This document shows positions 1 through 13,793 of a stretch of 64,000 nt of DNA, in pieces. The position numbers were made by a program, and so were the translations under genes. Under the pieces are notes generated by a model that ran no database searches, had not been told where the DNA came from, and saw only the letters and a program-made list of their open reading frames with translations. Each line of letters starts with the position of its first letter. Position 1 is the stretch's first letter. This DNA comes from Ophthalmolycus amberensis (taxonomy: Eukaryota; Chordata; Actinopteri; Perciformes; Zoarcidae): the NCBI GenBank assembly GCA_024529925.1, contig JAFEUB010001120.1, forward strand, positions 479,501-543,500. The letters run 5' to 3'.

Positions 1-2057
1 CATGGTTGTGATATGCAAACATGTCGTGTTAAATGTGGACTTAATGAAGAAGATGAAACATGTATACCTGTCCTGTGTATGTTGTACATGGTTTGTAGTA
101 AAACTGTTGTTTTTTTGTTCTGTTTTTTCTGTTCTGATGCCTGTGATGCACCAACACATTGGCTGGTTCCAGATCTGACTGTATAGCAATATTTAAATAT
201 CACTAATGCAACAAATATTAAACATTTACTTATTTTAGGGGTGCACTTTTAAAAAGGCCAAGAATTAGTTGCCAATTTCTCCAAATGGCGACCATTACTG
301 CTGAGCGCCGTAAAGGGAGGAGAGAGAGTATTGACTCATCATGTGCAAAGAACCGTTCCAAGGATTGTTCCTGACACCGGAGTATAAACTGGGAAGATGA
401 GTCTGAATCTGGCATCTCAATTAGAGGAAATGGCTCACTGTGTTCTTCAATGGTGTGATAGTTTTGTTTTTACATAATATTCTCATCTAGTGCAGCTGTG
501 AGCGTAGGAGAAGAAGTAGTAGAGCCCAACTACAAATTGGGGAAAAAAAGGACGATGGCATTATTTTATCTCAATTGAAAATGTGCCAAGCCTATAAATA
601 TGCAGCACATCTTTTTTAGTCTCGCTGTGCGAGGTATTTGTTTTACATGGGACACAGAGCTGCTCACAGGCTAGCAGAAATATGGCTTTTATTCCTCTGT
701 GATTTCCTTTTTTTTAAAGCAAGTAAAGGACAAATGTGGGGAAACACTATTTCAAGGCCAAGTGGTTCATCATCGCCGTGTTCAACATGAAGCCATTGTC
801 ATATTATTTAGCTGACTCTCACTGGAAATAATCCGATACATTTTGCCAAAATGAGCTACAAGACGAAATGCCACACAATACAAACAGGGTGCAGAGGCAA
901 GATCAATATATGCCTTACTATAAATAGTCAAATTAATGTAACCGTCAATCAGCTGCATGCCGGCTGACAGTGACGCTGTTGGTCCTCATAGATCACAATG
1001 ACATTTCATCGGTGAGGTCACAGCCTCGGCTTAATGGCTCCACACCGAGCCGAGTTCAAGGTGACGCTCGGTGGGCGTACGGTGTACACTGAACACGCAT
1101 AGTGATGAAATGGAGGCCACGTCAGCCTTTTGTGAGATTTAAAAACCTTTTACAGAGACACAGTGTCGAGCTGAGCGACGTTGACAGCCGGCCTGCTGTT
1201 TGGCAGTAGATTTAGTTTGTAGACGCCAAGTTTTACAGCTGAAATATTGATTCCAAGCAGGCAGGTAAGTGTGAGTGTCAACGTGGGAGTTTACGTCCCG
1301 GCGTTGTGGTTCAATTGGCACTGAAGCAAACACCTTTGTGCCTGAAATATCTCAACGACTGTCTGACGTATCGCCGTGAAACATTGATGCTCCCCAGAGG
1401 ATGAATCCTGAGGACTTCAGCGATCCTCTGACTTTTCCTGCTGCGCCACCATGAGGTTCACGTTTTGTTGTTTTGAGTGAAGAAATCTTGACTTAACTAA
1501 CTATTGGGTGGATAGAGAGCCGAAGTGAGGACGACCACTGATTTGAATCCCTGTGGTCATCCATTAACTTTTTTCTAGTCATTTGGGCAGCATTTTAATT
1601 TGTGAAGTACTTTGCTTCATGACCAAATTAGAGATGCACCGATCCGACTTTTTCACCCACATTAGTGAAGGGTCCATGAGCAAATGTTTCCAGTTAAACT
1701 ACGATATTGAACACTACACCTGCTCAACACTATCATGTTATTGCGGTACGGTTCGGGCCAACCTGGTGCTGTCGATGCCAGAAAATAGGACGGAGGCGTA
1801 TCCTGACGTGGTGCCGCAACGCCACCGTTTCGTGAGGTCTCTTTAAAAAATAATAAATTCCACGTTCGTCACACGCTGACAGTTTGTTTCACACTTATGT
1901 GTGCAAGAAGTATTTCAGTGATTCTTCGGGTGCTCGACCCCCAGCATGAGAGACAAAACTTTAACCTCTTACCGCACATCAGTCTGATGCTTGAGAACCG
2001 AAAGTCTTGAAAGGGCTCTTTCTCAAATTGAGGACCACCCTGTATTTTATGCCTCTC

Positions 2058-2058
<1 letters not shown>

Positions 2059-2096
<38 letters not shown>
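2059..2096. repeat. (AC)19 microsatellite
   Basis: A perfect AC dinucleotide run. Long CA tracts at this density are typical of teleost introns. Confidence 0.97.
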
Positions 2097-2098
<2 letters not shown>

Positions 2099-2455
2099 TA
2101 GCGCCTCATTACCCTGAAGTGTTTCAGATAACACCAACTGAGAATAACTCAAAAGCAATTTCTTCTCTCCCTCCTCACTCTCATCCCTCATCCCTTCCCA
2201 GCATTCCTCCTGTCTCAGCAGATATCAGAAGAGCAGGGAGAAGACAGTGTTCTTACTTTTTGAAGAGAAAAAGTGACGCTCTAGGGAGGTCCATGTTGCA
2301 GCCGACAGGGTAGCAACGGGATGGAGGAGGATGAGGAGGATGAGGAGGAGGAGGGAGAAAGGGAGGAGGCCTGTGGAGAGCTGTGCCGACATATCTCACT
2401 TTCTCTCTAGCCCAGTTTTTTCGACGTCTACCTATCTGATTCCCCTCACGCAGTC

Positions 2456-2457
<2 letters not shown>

Positions 2458-2496
<39 letters not shown>
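2458..2496. repeat. (AC)n microsatellite
   Basis: A perfect AC dinucleotide run of 39 bases, in the same orientation as the one 360 bases to its left. Confidence 0.97.
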
Positions 2497-2499
<3 letters not shown>

Positions 2500-2859
2500 A
2501 GCCTGTAATCTAATTGGTTTGCAAGTCGGCCTTTTATGTTTCCCCCGCGGTCCTCCCAGCATGCTGCAGTTGGCCGTGTGCTGCTTCCGTGAGGATTGGA
2601 AGAATAAGAAACGGTCTCCATCAGCGAGTTCATTTTGTTCTATTTCGTTTGAAGGTGAAGCTCGATCATCTCAATTCGGCCTCACTGCGACGACTAAAAA
2701 TGATCCGCAACCGATGTGGTTAATAATACTAATACTAATACTAATACCGATCCAGGATCCTGTCCTAAAGCTGCATTCATTGTGTTTCTGAGGATGACAG
2801 GTAAGTTCTGTCATACATTGAATGTGCTGTAATTACATTGAACGTGTTGTAATTCACTT

Positions 2860-3109
2860 ATCCTGTTCTACACATGACATCTATTGCACTTCTGTCCATC
2901 CTGGGAGAGGGATCCCTCCTCTGTTGCTCTCCCACAGGTTTCTTCCTCTTTCCTCCCCGTTAAAGGGGTTTTTGGGGGAGTTTTTCCTGTTCCGATGTGA
3001 GGGTCTCGGGACAAGAGGATGTCAAATGTGTCCATGTTGTAAAGCCCTCTGAGGCAAATTTGTAATTTGTGATTTTGGGCTATGCAAAAATAAATTGAAT
3101 TGAATTGAA
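2860..3109 (+). mobile_element. L2-clade retrotransposon 3' tail
   Basis: The segment carries the characteristic fish retrotransposon 3' region: GGGAGAGGGATCCCTCCTCT, TTTCTTCCTCTTTCC, TTAAAGGGGTTTTTGGGGGA, GTAAAGCCCTCTGAGGCAAA, GGGCTATGCAAAAATAAA and a terminal (TTGAA)n tail at about 3093-3109. The GTAAAGC..CTCTGAGG and GGGCTAT..AAATAAA core is the L2-type 3' tail recognised by reverse transcriptase. No coding part remains, so this is a 5'-truncated copy or an L2-tailed SINE. Confidence 0.7.
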
Positions 3110-6100
3110 CACTGACACATTATCAATATTGACGCGTCAGCAAACATTAGACACAGAGCGACATTAACATGTATTTATCGTGTGTCTAGATGAATGTAAG
3201 TCTCATATTTAATATTGTTCAACAACAACTGTAAAAAGGCTTTTTAGCTACTGAATGCCTCATTAACTTCACCAGCTAGTCGCTAACTTTATTACAGCTT
3301 TTTTGTCCTGAAACAACTGCCTGCTGCACACAAATGCAGGTTTTCAGTTCTGTTTGTTTGTGTGCCGGTCAACCGGATTATGAAGAAACTACTGGCTCAA
3401 TCTTCATGAGACGATGTGGAAGGGGTAAAACAGGGCCAAGAAACAACCCTAAAAGTTTGTGCCGCATCTTAATCATGGGGCGGATACACAATTTACTTTT
3501 CACTTCATTAACATTGCAAAAGCATTTGGCTTTAACTGAGGTTTGCGCTCTCTGAGTGCCCTTGTAGTTCTCTTTGGATTCACCACTACAAGCGACACCT
3601 TTTGATAACACATACCAGACTCTGAGACGAGGATTTGAAAAGATTTATGTAAATATTCATGTCTTTGGAAAGCCGTAAGAGGCTTTTGCAGCTTGGCCCG
3701 ATTCTTGATTTCCTTGAATCTTTACGATGGAGGTAGCGAGTGGAAAGCAAGCACAATCCATAGCCCCACAATGGCCCCACATTAACAGGAAATACACCAG
3801 GTTGAAATAAACCAGAATCATCCTTTAACATAAAAGTATTGATTAATGCAGCTTTAAATATGTTATCAGCTTAACTGCATCAAAAGCAGAGCTTGAACCA
3901 AATCAAATTCTAAACAAAGAGAAATGACTACTCACACACTGTACATTGCCAAACTGGTATGATGTTGTAAGGCTTTTGGGGATTTCAGAAGGAAGATTTG
4001 GAAAGAGAGACAGTAGGAAGAGGTGAGACATTTTAACCAACCACAAATTCTGTTCCGCTTCTGCTATTAACTTTCAATCCAGCTCCGACAGGAGTTGATG
4101 GAGAAAACAGGACCCGGAGTGAATACTGGACAGACACATGACTCAAAGTGAATGCTAATGTTGCATTGGGTCTGCTGAATGTGTAAATAGGCCGGTGTTT
4201 GCTGCCACTTCGAGAATGAGAACTTTATACGGCAATGAAATGTCAAGGATGTGCATTTTTCCAGGTTGTTTTGCCCTCCAGTGCACCAAGCAGATCAATT
4301 ATTGCGGCTTTGAAGAAAAAAGATACAGGCCGAACTGACAGGCTATCAGCTCCAAATATCAACAACGTCGACATCTGACTGGCCTGGCTCGCTTTGCACG
4401 AGCGGTCTGCTCCGTCAACCTCACGGGCGTCTAATTAGCCTGCCGAAGGAATCGGACAATGTAGCTTAAAGCAAGTGTTTTCTCTTTGTATTCCTATTCT
4501 GTTGCAGTCAAAGATATCAGCGAAAGATCGCTCGGACCAAACAGCTCAGTGCAGCGTATAAATTCCCAGTTTAATAAGCTGCACGGAGCAGCAAAGGATC
4601 TCTGCTGCAGCCTTCGTTTCTTCATCCATAAAGGGAGAATGTGCGCGTGGTTTCTCTCCGCTAATTGCAGAACTGTGTAAGTATGTGTAACAGTTACAGC
4701 TAATGATGTTTCCTCTGCTGTCTGCCTTTGAAGCAGACGGCGCAAGACAGACGATGGAAAAGTAGACCGCATATAAACTGAATGTCCTGATTTTGTACAT
4801 TATACATTCCCTAGTAGAGATGATGATGATTATTTCCATTATGGATCAATATGTAGAAATTTGTGGGAGGATTAATCAACTGATTAATTCTCTACTTAAA
4901 GTCGGAAGACATTTAAAAAGTGACCATCTCATCTACTACATTTTTAATAATACAAAATATAAAAATAATATATCCATGCAGAAGCACAAACCAAATATTT
5001 GTCATTTTTGCTGGTGAAATTACCGAAACAATGAATCAGTCATCAATATTTATTCAATTAATTGCCTAATAATAACCGATAGCATTGTGTGCATGAATCT
5101 TTTTTTTTTTTGCTGAGATTCAAACACAACTATGTAGAGAAAAGCTGGGCACTGTAGTTTTTAGCAAGCATTACTCAAACGGGAGTAAACTGTGCTTTTA
5201 ATGGGGACTATTTTTAGCATGCGGATTAATCACATTTGGTGCCTTGGTGAGTATTTTCCGCAGCCAGATGCTGTATAAACCACACAGAAAGAAACATGAC
5301 ACCCAGTACAATGATGTGGCTAAATAACACGTATTATTTATTTTTTTACAGCTTTGAACGACAACAGACGTCTACAGGGGAGAGAAACCATCTCAGGCGT
5401 CGGCTTCACATACTGCAGTGGCCAAACAGTGCGATGCAAAAAGCACTACACGTGTTCCTCTCTCACAGCATTACAAAGACAACAGGTGCATAATTAAAGC
5501 TGCATGAGAAGGAGCAGCAGAAGGACTGCGTTTCATTTAGTTTTTATTGCAATGCTCCAAGCTGCACTTTGCGTTTTCAGCGGGAGAAAAAGCAAAGCTC
5601 CTGCTATGCGACGGCAGCCTTAAGGATGTAATCACCGCACAAATCCTGTACATGCACAGCACAGGAGGCACTGCATCACGGCCCGCTGTGGCTAACAACT
5701 CCTCCTCTACAGGCTGGCAGATAAAAAAAATGCCACGGCTCCCGGAAAAGAGGCGACAGGTGCCACAGCCAAGCCCAGATAAAAGTGATGAGGAGGCATT
5801 ATCTTTCTTCCACTGAGCAGAGTGCGACCGAGCGCGCCGTCCTCTTCCTCTCCCCTGTGAGGGAAGACAGGGACGGTCGCAGCATTGAGGGGGAACCGTG
5901 GTTGGACTAAAGGTGAAAGGAACTCAAGAAACTGCAAATCGTTGTGTGGTTATTATGGGGTTGTGACAACCGGAAAACAAAAACTCAGCTCTTTGTGATT
6001 AAAAATAAAATAATTATGAAGGTATTTAAATCTAAAGCAGCCAGTTCCCCTCAGTGAGTTTAATCATCAATGAAAAAGAAGAAGCTGCAATCGTTAGACC

Positions 6101-6599
6101 AATAAGAAGCCTCCTTTGTTTTGTTGACACCGTGACCCCGTTAAGCTCCTGCTTCTAAACTCCACGTGTGGCCTTTGGCACATTCATTAAGCACTTACAC
6201 AAATGACTTGCATTTGCATTTCGATGCCGTGTCATCATTCAACAGCGCTGCATTCTTCGCCAGGTTTACATTGAGAAGAATAATGGATAACGTGAACGTT
6301 AACACTTCATAAAGAATAGACGCTCAAACCACAGAAAAGGAAACAGCAGCTCGGTTGTGATGATTTAGAAATACAAACATTGCGGGCGGACGTCCAAGCT
6401 CTGCGTGAGCGCTGGTAACAGCGTTTCCATTGATTAAAACATTTTTAACCTCAGTGGGACTAGCTGTCAGTGGAGTCACTGTAAACACTGATTAATTAAA
6501 TGAAGGACTTTAGCACAATTAAGAGACACAATAACATCAACAACAAACGTCAGGGACAAGCACTGGGAGCATGGAGAGACTCAATAATAATATTGAACT

Positions 6600-6640
6600 T
6601 AGGGTTGGGCGATACCACAAAATTTGGTTTCAATCGATAA
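6600..6640. repeat. fragment of an interspersed repeat
   Basis: AGGGTTGGGCGATACCAC followed by TTTCAATCGATA resembles the start of a common fish repeat ('gggatgggcgatacca'). Only about 40 bases are recognisable. Confidence 0.3.
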
Positions 6641-6790
6641 GACCAGGGCAAAGGTCACAGATGTAAATACTGATATTAATGGCTTTTGTAGCGGAGAGAA
6701 GTGTGTCACATTGCCGATTCACGATGAACAACCTTCCTGGGGCTACATTTTTAAAGCTCTGACAATTGTTGGATGACCCTTCAGAGGCAG

Positions 6791-6792
<2 letters not shown>

Positions 6793-6843
<51 letters not shown>
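6793..6843. repeat. (GT)n microsatellite
   Basis: A perfect GT run of 51 bases. Confidence 0.97.
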
Positions 6844-6845
<2 letters not shown>

Positions 6846-8530
6846 TTGAAATGCTGTGCATTGCGGCCACGAAATGTCCAATTCCTCACCGGGTTGTCAC
6901 CACGAAGGGTTCAGAGGTAGGAGAGTGTGTGGTTGCAGCGAGTGTGTGTTTGATGTGTGATGCGAACCGACAGAGACAGCTGACCAACTGCCCCAGAGAG
7001 CAGATTCTCCTCCTACAAGCCCCGCGCAGGGGTGTGTGGATACAGATCATCTCCTCACCGGTCTGCACGCTCTCTGAATTTTGATTTTGCATGTGGGACT
7101 TCGAGCCGCGGCTGGAAGAAAAAAAAAAGAAGAAGATGCGTGCGGCTCGTTTTGTCTACCGGGGTGAGATGCGATATTTGCACGACTTTGATTATGAGCA
7201 ACAGTCGCAGCACCGCAAATATGCTCTTACATTTGTAAGCAATGCATGCCATTAAAATACAGGAGTGTGCTGTTTTTTATAGCTTGAGGGCGAGCGGCGC
7301 GTCGCCTCCAGCAAGTACAAGTGCATCCGTGATGCAATGTTAACACTGGAGCCACACGGGTTGTTTATTTAAGCAGGAACACTTTGATGAAAAATTCATG
7401 TTTTGCAAACACATTAGAAATGTTCTTCCATTTCAGCGCTGGTAGTTAAAGAACACTAAAAATGTATCCAAAAATAAAGACAGTATGGCTTTTTTCCAAC
7501 TGGAATGGTTTGGATCGCATCAACAAGCAGTTGATTCTAGCATAGAAGTGCTAACGTTTGTTAATGACGTGCTAATGTACTCTGCTCCACAGGTTTTTAC
7601 GTATAGAAATGTATATCTCAGTATCTCAGAGTACTATTACACACAACAGTTAACAACGACTAGCCCCCAGTCCACAAAACTAGTCTGAAAATGAAAGAAA
7701 ATCGAAACGATTGCATACGAGTCTACGGAGCAGAGCCGCTATGATTGGCCACGTCTGTGTTCAAGGGGCGGGACTTAGCAAAGGGTCATTCGATGAGGGA
7801 ATCAGATAGTTTATCCAATCCAATCCCAAGATGCTTTGGCTGTAGGCTGTAGGCTTTTAATTGCAGGTGTACAGTAGAAAGTTAGCTTACTAACATGTAC
7901 TTTTTTCATTTTTTTAATGTGTCAAATATCAATTATCCTTTAATGTTAATGTTGTTTTGTAGCACAGTTTTCATAGTATTATTTATGTTCTTTTAACGTC
8001 TCGTAGAGCGTGTAAACTAGCACGACTGAGGTTAAAGAATGGACTGAATTATGGAGTTGTGTCAGTCAAACAGATGATCCTGCACTGTGGGAAATATTAC
8101 AAATGATTTTGATGTTTTTTGAAGTGAAATTTGTCTTGGCATCCAATCAACCGGTCACTCAATCAAAAGTGAACAGCGTAGACAGCTATGGCCGGGAAGA
8201 GATGAGCAGCGGGGAAACAGCAGCGGCGTGTTCAGCTCCGTGTCAGCTCCGGTTCTGTGTTGTGGCAGCTGGAGAGCAGTTGCGGGTGTTTTTTCGGTAT
8301 TTTTTTGTCTTCTTTTCTTCACGGCATTAGAAGTCAGTTCGTGTCTGTTCCCTCGAGCAACAAAGTCGTGAAGTGTGGATACATTTTGAGTGGAAGAAAG
8401 AGCAGTATGCGATGTACTACTTTGTCCTCAAACTACTGTAGCTAAAGTTTCCACAGGTGCCTGTTGAGGGTTGAAGTATATTTAGACGTGAGTGGGTAGA
8501 CTCTAATTACACTCTACATCGACAGGTGAG

Positions 8531-8555
8531 GAGGGGGAGGGGGGGGGGGGGGGGG
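8531..8555. repeat. G-rich homopolymer
   Basis: A GGGAGGG segment followed by a near-continuous G run of about 18 bases; long G runs can form quadruplexes. Confidence 0.85.
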
Positions 8556-8688
8556 TTAGACACTAAAAACTCTCTTTCTCTCACACGATGCACAAACGTA
8601 CGGGTCTGATTGGCAAGGCTTATTGCAAAGGTTGTCATGGTAACTAGACACAGCTGTCTCTATAAGGAGGAGGTTGAAAAAGGTGATG

Positions 8689-8695
8689 GAGAGAG

Positions 8696-8757
<62 letters not shown>
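8689..8757. repeat. (GA)n-(GT)n compound microsatellite
   Basis: A short GA run (8689-8698) followed directly by a perfect GT run of 59 bases. Confidence 0.97.
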
Positions 8758-8760
<3 letters not shown>

Positions 8761-10227
8761 AAATGAACAAACGACAGGCGAAAAATGAAATAAAAAAACA
8801 AGATAAGTGGCTAATTCAAACCCTGTAATTCCGCCTCACCTGCTGACGCACAGACTGAACGCAGCGGTGGAGTTAAGGAGGCGAGGTGGGCCGGTTGTCA
8901 GTCATCTCTAACTAGCTGGGGGAACACGGCTCACAGTGGACGGAGGATGATTGGGCCGACGGGAGCGATTATGACAATTAAGACCGATTAAAAATAATTG
9001 CTCATCGAATTTCTGTCCTTCTCGTCCCGGCGGCGGTCACCGAGAAATGAGACACTTCAGGTAAAAATAAACATGACACAGTGCTAACACAAGCTACAGA
9101 AAGCCTGCATTGACTGGACCAGAAACACGATGCATTAAGTCCAGATATGAGTCTGTACATGCAATAAATACACCTAATTTGCATCAGAGTTTGGTTCCCC
9201 TGCATGTACAAAGCTGCCCCTCCCACTGTTATCCGTTAATGGACACGGACCCATCAACTCGATCGATCATCGACAGTCAGCTACAGCAGCCTTTGTGCTT
9301 TTATGCAGCGCAGTGCTGCTGCACGCTGAAGCAGACAGCCTGGGGTCCGTGTGAGGTTAGTGTCGGTTGAGACAAACGACGCTAAATCTAACGTGGGACT
9401 GAGTAAAACTGTTCAATGAGGGACAAAATAAGATCAGGTTTTCTCTCGTCTGCTGCCAGAATATATGACGTAATATATTGCACACCAAATAACCAACATG
9501 TTCTGAGTCGCGACTCTTCAGACGTTGCAGCTTTAAACTATGACGTACCTCTCTGGCGTCAGTTTTGCACGCGTCAATATATGTTTTTTCAGAATAAACT
9601 TCCGTGTTCACAGGAAACAACTTGTTGGTTAAGGAGGAGATTGTGGTTTGAGTTGAAATCAGTATGTTTATTAGACGTTGCAATGTTAAATTACCTTTGT
9701 AACCTACGTTATGTAAGTTTGGTTTTACACGGTGACATGAACACCGGCCTACTGGGTGAAAGGTTGTGCCACCAAATACCTATTCAAATAGTATTTATTG
9801 TATTTTATGCAGAATATACGTTATATTCTGCACTATATGGCTGTATTATACTGTACATTATGTCATGATATATCCATACCTTTTCAACTTATATTATATT
9901 TGACTTTATGTCACACTATACTATACTATACAGGATACCTTTTCTGCTGCTACTTACATTGCTTGAGGCTGTATTACAGTTCAAACACAACTCTGATCAA
10001 AGGTGTTGTTCGGGGCTGTTCACTAGAAGACGCCAGCCGCCCCGTTTCATCCTTTTATTCAAAATGTTTGGGAGATTGCGGCCCTTTTGTCCACGCCGTT
10101 ACTCAGGAACCAAAATGAATATGATGATCCTGTAATTTATCAGTAATCATCAAAGACTAAACTAAACAAAGTCAAAACAAGGAGAAATGGATTTCCAGCA
10201 CTTTACATCCCTCACAGTGGCCCTACT

Positions 10228-10367
10228 GCTTTTTGATCTATTCTTATTTTACATATTTATAAGAGTGATCGTTATCTTTCTCTGCGTACATATTTCTTAC
10301 CTTGTGCTGCTGCAACACTTGCATTTCCCCTCTGGGATTAATACATGCTAAATCTTATATTATCTTA
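10228..10367 (+). mobile_element. retrotransposon 3' tail (degenerate)
   Basis: CCTTGTGCTGCTGCAACACT, then CATTTCCCCTCTGGGATTAATA, ending in CTTATATTATCTT, is the decayed form of a very common fish LINE/SINE tail ('tgtgctgcaacacttgaatttccccttgggattaataaag(tatct)n'). It is truncated and non-coding. Confidence 0.5.
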
Positions 10368-11983
10368 AGTTGTATGTATGTATTAACATTGAACACCTCG
10401 TAGTTCGGTCTGATTAGAACTTTTACGTGATTGTATTTTGGTCTTTGATACTATTCTTAAAGCGTTATGTTTGTAGGAAAATGAGACAAACACACAGAAC
10501 ACATTTAAAATCTGTGTTTTGCGTTCACTCATTTATTTCCAGTGTCCTTGGGCAGGATTTTGGACAGTATGTACACCTCCACTGTTTTCAGTGTAAACAC
10601 GACAGCAGCCGAGTCGCTGTAATAGCTGGCAGCAGCGGCGAGGACGGAGGGATCCACGTCTCACCTGTGGCCATGGCAACCACACCGGGACAAACAAGGC
10701 GGGAGCTGATTGTTTGTATCGGAGTTACCAGAATAAAACTCCTCTTCACCAGCAGCAAAGATGTCAGCCAATATAAATGGTCTCGGGGCACCATTAGCTT
10801 TGATCCAGTCTGGGCCAATACACAGTGTTCATGATAGTAGTTAGCTAACTTGCTAAATTAGGCATGACATAGTAACTAACAAATGTCTTCTGTTTTGACA
10901 AAAAAATATATATTGACGTTTGATTTACTGGTATAAAAAAAACAAAAAACACCCGACGCCTTAATTACATATCAATTCACCTTTAAATATAGAGCAGAAA
11001 CTTCAGGAACATGTTTTAGCTATTCAGAAAGACGAAGAAAGAAACCGTACAAGAAAATAAGCAAGCTAGTCAGCAGGACTTAAACTCTGTATATACTTCA
11101 TTTACAGCTAATTGTGAACTGTTGCACTGAATGTAGCTTCTCGTACATTCACTTATGCTAAACCCGTTAGCCAGCGCTATATTTAACAAACTGTGCTGTG
11201 ATGCCCATTATGTAAACAGTGAGGAGAAAAAACACAGAGGTTTGGGTTTAATGTTAATCAGTGTTAACAGAGCAGAGCATATGCGAAAAGCACAGCATCC
11301 CACATATGGTGACAGCCAGGTAGGTGATAGATGTTGCGTTTCATTGAAATTCTCTGCCTCTGCGTTCAGAATCAGGTCAGATGAGTCACCGGCAGCACAG
11401 ACCCAGAGCTCTCTCCTCTCTAATCCACTCTCAGCCCGATGTGATAATGTGATCTTGTTCAGCTCGTCTACTGCGCCGCCATTTGTTCGACTGATGCAGG
11501 TTGGCGGAGGTTGGCGTCACTGTGGCATTGAAGCTGCCTGTAGAGAGCATTCAGTGTGATGAGCCTCGACCACTTTCCTGCCAAAAAGAAATGAGGGAAG
11601 CTTCTGGAAGAGCATTTACGTCAGCGGTCTAACTATGAACAGAAACAGACACTGTCTGGTCAAATCAAAAGAAGTCTGCGCCTGGTGCAGATGGACTTCA
11701 GTATGGTCTCGTCTCTTTTAAATCTGAATTTTATAATATTCATATTCACTGTATGCAAATATTAGTAACCCGGTTACTGATTACTGCGTTCTCTTTGCAC
11801 CAAAACAAACCAGAGCTGAGACAACAGGAAATACACTACATTGTACATTTACTACCACTTGACAATTTAACTGCTAATTTATTCTCCGATTGCCCAAGAG
11901 CTTACATTAACATCTCGTCGCCATAGTAACCTCTTTGGATCGCCAACAGCTGACCGCTCTGAGCACCATCTCTCCTTCTCAAC

Positions 11984-11985
<2 letters not shown>

Positions 11986-12016
<31 letters not shown>
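11986..12016. repeat. (CA)n microsatellite
   Basis: A perfect CA run of 31 bases. Confidence 0.96.
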
Positions 12017-12018
<2 letters not shown>

Positions 12019-13008
12019 CGGACTGAGTTATTCCCATAAGCATAACAGCTACGCTACTCTTATTACACTTTCCTCCACACCGATGTCAGCCTGTCACTGC
12101 CACTTTTTTTCCCCAGTACAAGTACGTACACTTAGTATTTACCGATATGAGTACTTAAAAATACCATTACGGAAACCCTTCATTGATGCGGTGGAGGCTC
12201 ACTGGGGACTGCTGTTAACGATGGCAATAAATGATGGATTTGACCCGTTTGTGCATCAGGTTACTGCTGCAGCTGGGCGGCTTATTAGGCTTGACTGATG
12301 AGAGGTTAACGTTGGTATCGCTAACCCTTAGTGAATAAAACCTAAAGGGCCTGACCAGGGTAGACAATTAGCACCCGCCACTCACCAAATGAGAGTTAAA
12401 ACCTAAGCTGGCGAATAAAATAAATGAAGTCAGTTTTGTTTTGCTTGGACTCTGCACACTGGTGGCAATGTATGTATTACATGTTCAGTGCATTAAACAA
12501 CATGGTACTTAGTTAAACAAAAGATTGGCGGTTATTGTGAATAAAATGTGGTTAGGTTAGGGTTAAGCAACTAAAACACTTGGTCAACGTTTCCAGAAAG
12601 ATTGGATGATAAAAAGGCGACAACTATAGTTGCAGGTCTGTGACGGGACACAAACTATTGTCCTCCACATGAACGTTGGACGCGGTACATGCTCATCCAC
12701 CAGCCCGACCTCCCCACCTTTAATTCCAGGGCACACACCTCATGCTCGCACTGCAAACACTGGTGTAATACGTAACACCTGGGGCCACTAGGCTGCTTGC
12801 TGCAATTGTTTGCAATAATATAATTTGCATTGCCAACTCCCCCGCCCACAGTAGTTCAGTAATGATCACCATTCAGCTCCTCACCTCCTACCATCCACAG
12901 TCATATTTAAATTTGAGATGAACAATAGCAGTGTCTGTTGTTGGCAAATCTCTCTGTGACACTCTCTGACAATGACTCTTTGTTCGTGTTTTACCATCTT
13001 TCTTTTTC

Positions 13009-13048
13009 TGTGTGTGTGAGTGTGTGTGTGCGTGTGTGTGTGTGTGTC
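13009..13048. repeat. interrupted (TG)n microsatellite
   Basis: A TG run with two single-base interruptions. It is complementary to the CA run that begins 141 bases to its right. Confidence 0.93.
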
Positions 13049-13187
13049 CAGGTGGTGGCCGGCTTGTCCAGTCGACCATCTCTCTGCAGCTGTCTCACTC
13101 GCTGCATGGGCTAACCCTGACTGACACTGACCCTGCCCAGAGGCTAAACACACCACAGCAGTTTCAAATACATCCAGCACTGCGCAT

Positions 13188-13188
<1 letters not shown>

Positions 13189-13274
<86 letters not shown>
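13189..13274. repeat. (CA)n microsatellite, 86 bases
   Basis: A CA run with one CCC interruption near 13207-13209; the longest CA tract in the window. Confidence 0.97.
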
Positions 13275-13277
<3 letters not shown>

Positions 13278-13328
13278 TGGTTCTGGCAAAGACAGCTTGA
13301 TCTAATCTGACCTCAGCCTCAGGTTTAG

Positions 13329-13351
13329 GTGTGTGTGTGTGTGTGTGTGTG
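13329..13351. repeat. (GT)n microsatellite
   Basis: A short GT run 54 bases right of the long CA tract and complementary to it. Confidence 0.92.
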
Positions 13352-13689
13352 GATGGATGTCCACAGCTGTTGAATGATGAGGCTTACTCCATCACCTGCT
13401 GCCCAGTCAGTCTCCTGTGAAATGGAGGATGACTGTCCCCTAAGACACACACAGCTACACACACACTGATGTCTGGGTTGTGCTGCTTACTCATGCCTCG
13501 GCGTACTTTATCTGTATCCTGTCTTCATCTTTCTCTCTCGGTCCCTCTCTGTGTCCCTGATGTCTCCCTCTTGCCTGACACGTGTCTGCAGGGTGTGTGT
13601 TGTCTCAGTAGGATGATGGCGGTGGAACATTTAACACTGCACTGAAAGTCTTTTCCTCTCACATACTGCAGGGTGAGACATGAGCAGGT

Positions 13690-13793
13690 CCAGTGCATAT
13701 TGATATTATCCTGTACCTTTGTATATTGATGCTTTGACAAAACATTTGTTGAACTTTCATGCAAATAAAGCTGTATTGAATTAATTGAATTAA
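13690..13793 (+). mobile_element. retrotransposon 3' tail with (TTGAAT)n end
   Basis: TGTATATTGATGCTTTGACAA, then ATGCAAATAAAGCTGTATTG, ending in TTGAATTAATTGAATTAA, resembles a common fish non-LTR tail ('gctttggcaa...catgccaataaagctgaattgaattg'). It is non-coding and truncated. Confidence 0.5.

Larger units (their letters stand above)
1625..2810. repeat. broken interspersed repeat with microsatellites
   Basis: The start (AGAGATGCACCGATCCGACT at about 1632) and an internal part near 2690-2800 (a TAATAC tandem followed by CCGATCCAGGATCCTGTC) resemble a dispersed fish repeat I recognise by its 'gatgcaccgatccga' opening. Two AC tracts separate the parts. The identification rests on memory of the family and the joining is uncertain. 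Confidence 0.35.

Noticed and set aside
10427..10834. 135-codon plus-strand frame
   Set aside because: Mixed composition without a domain, no flanking splice sites in phase, located in fam184a intron 1; a chance frame.
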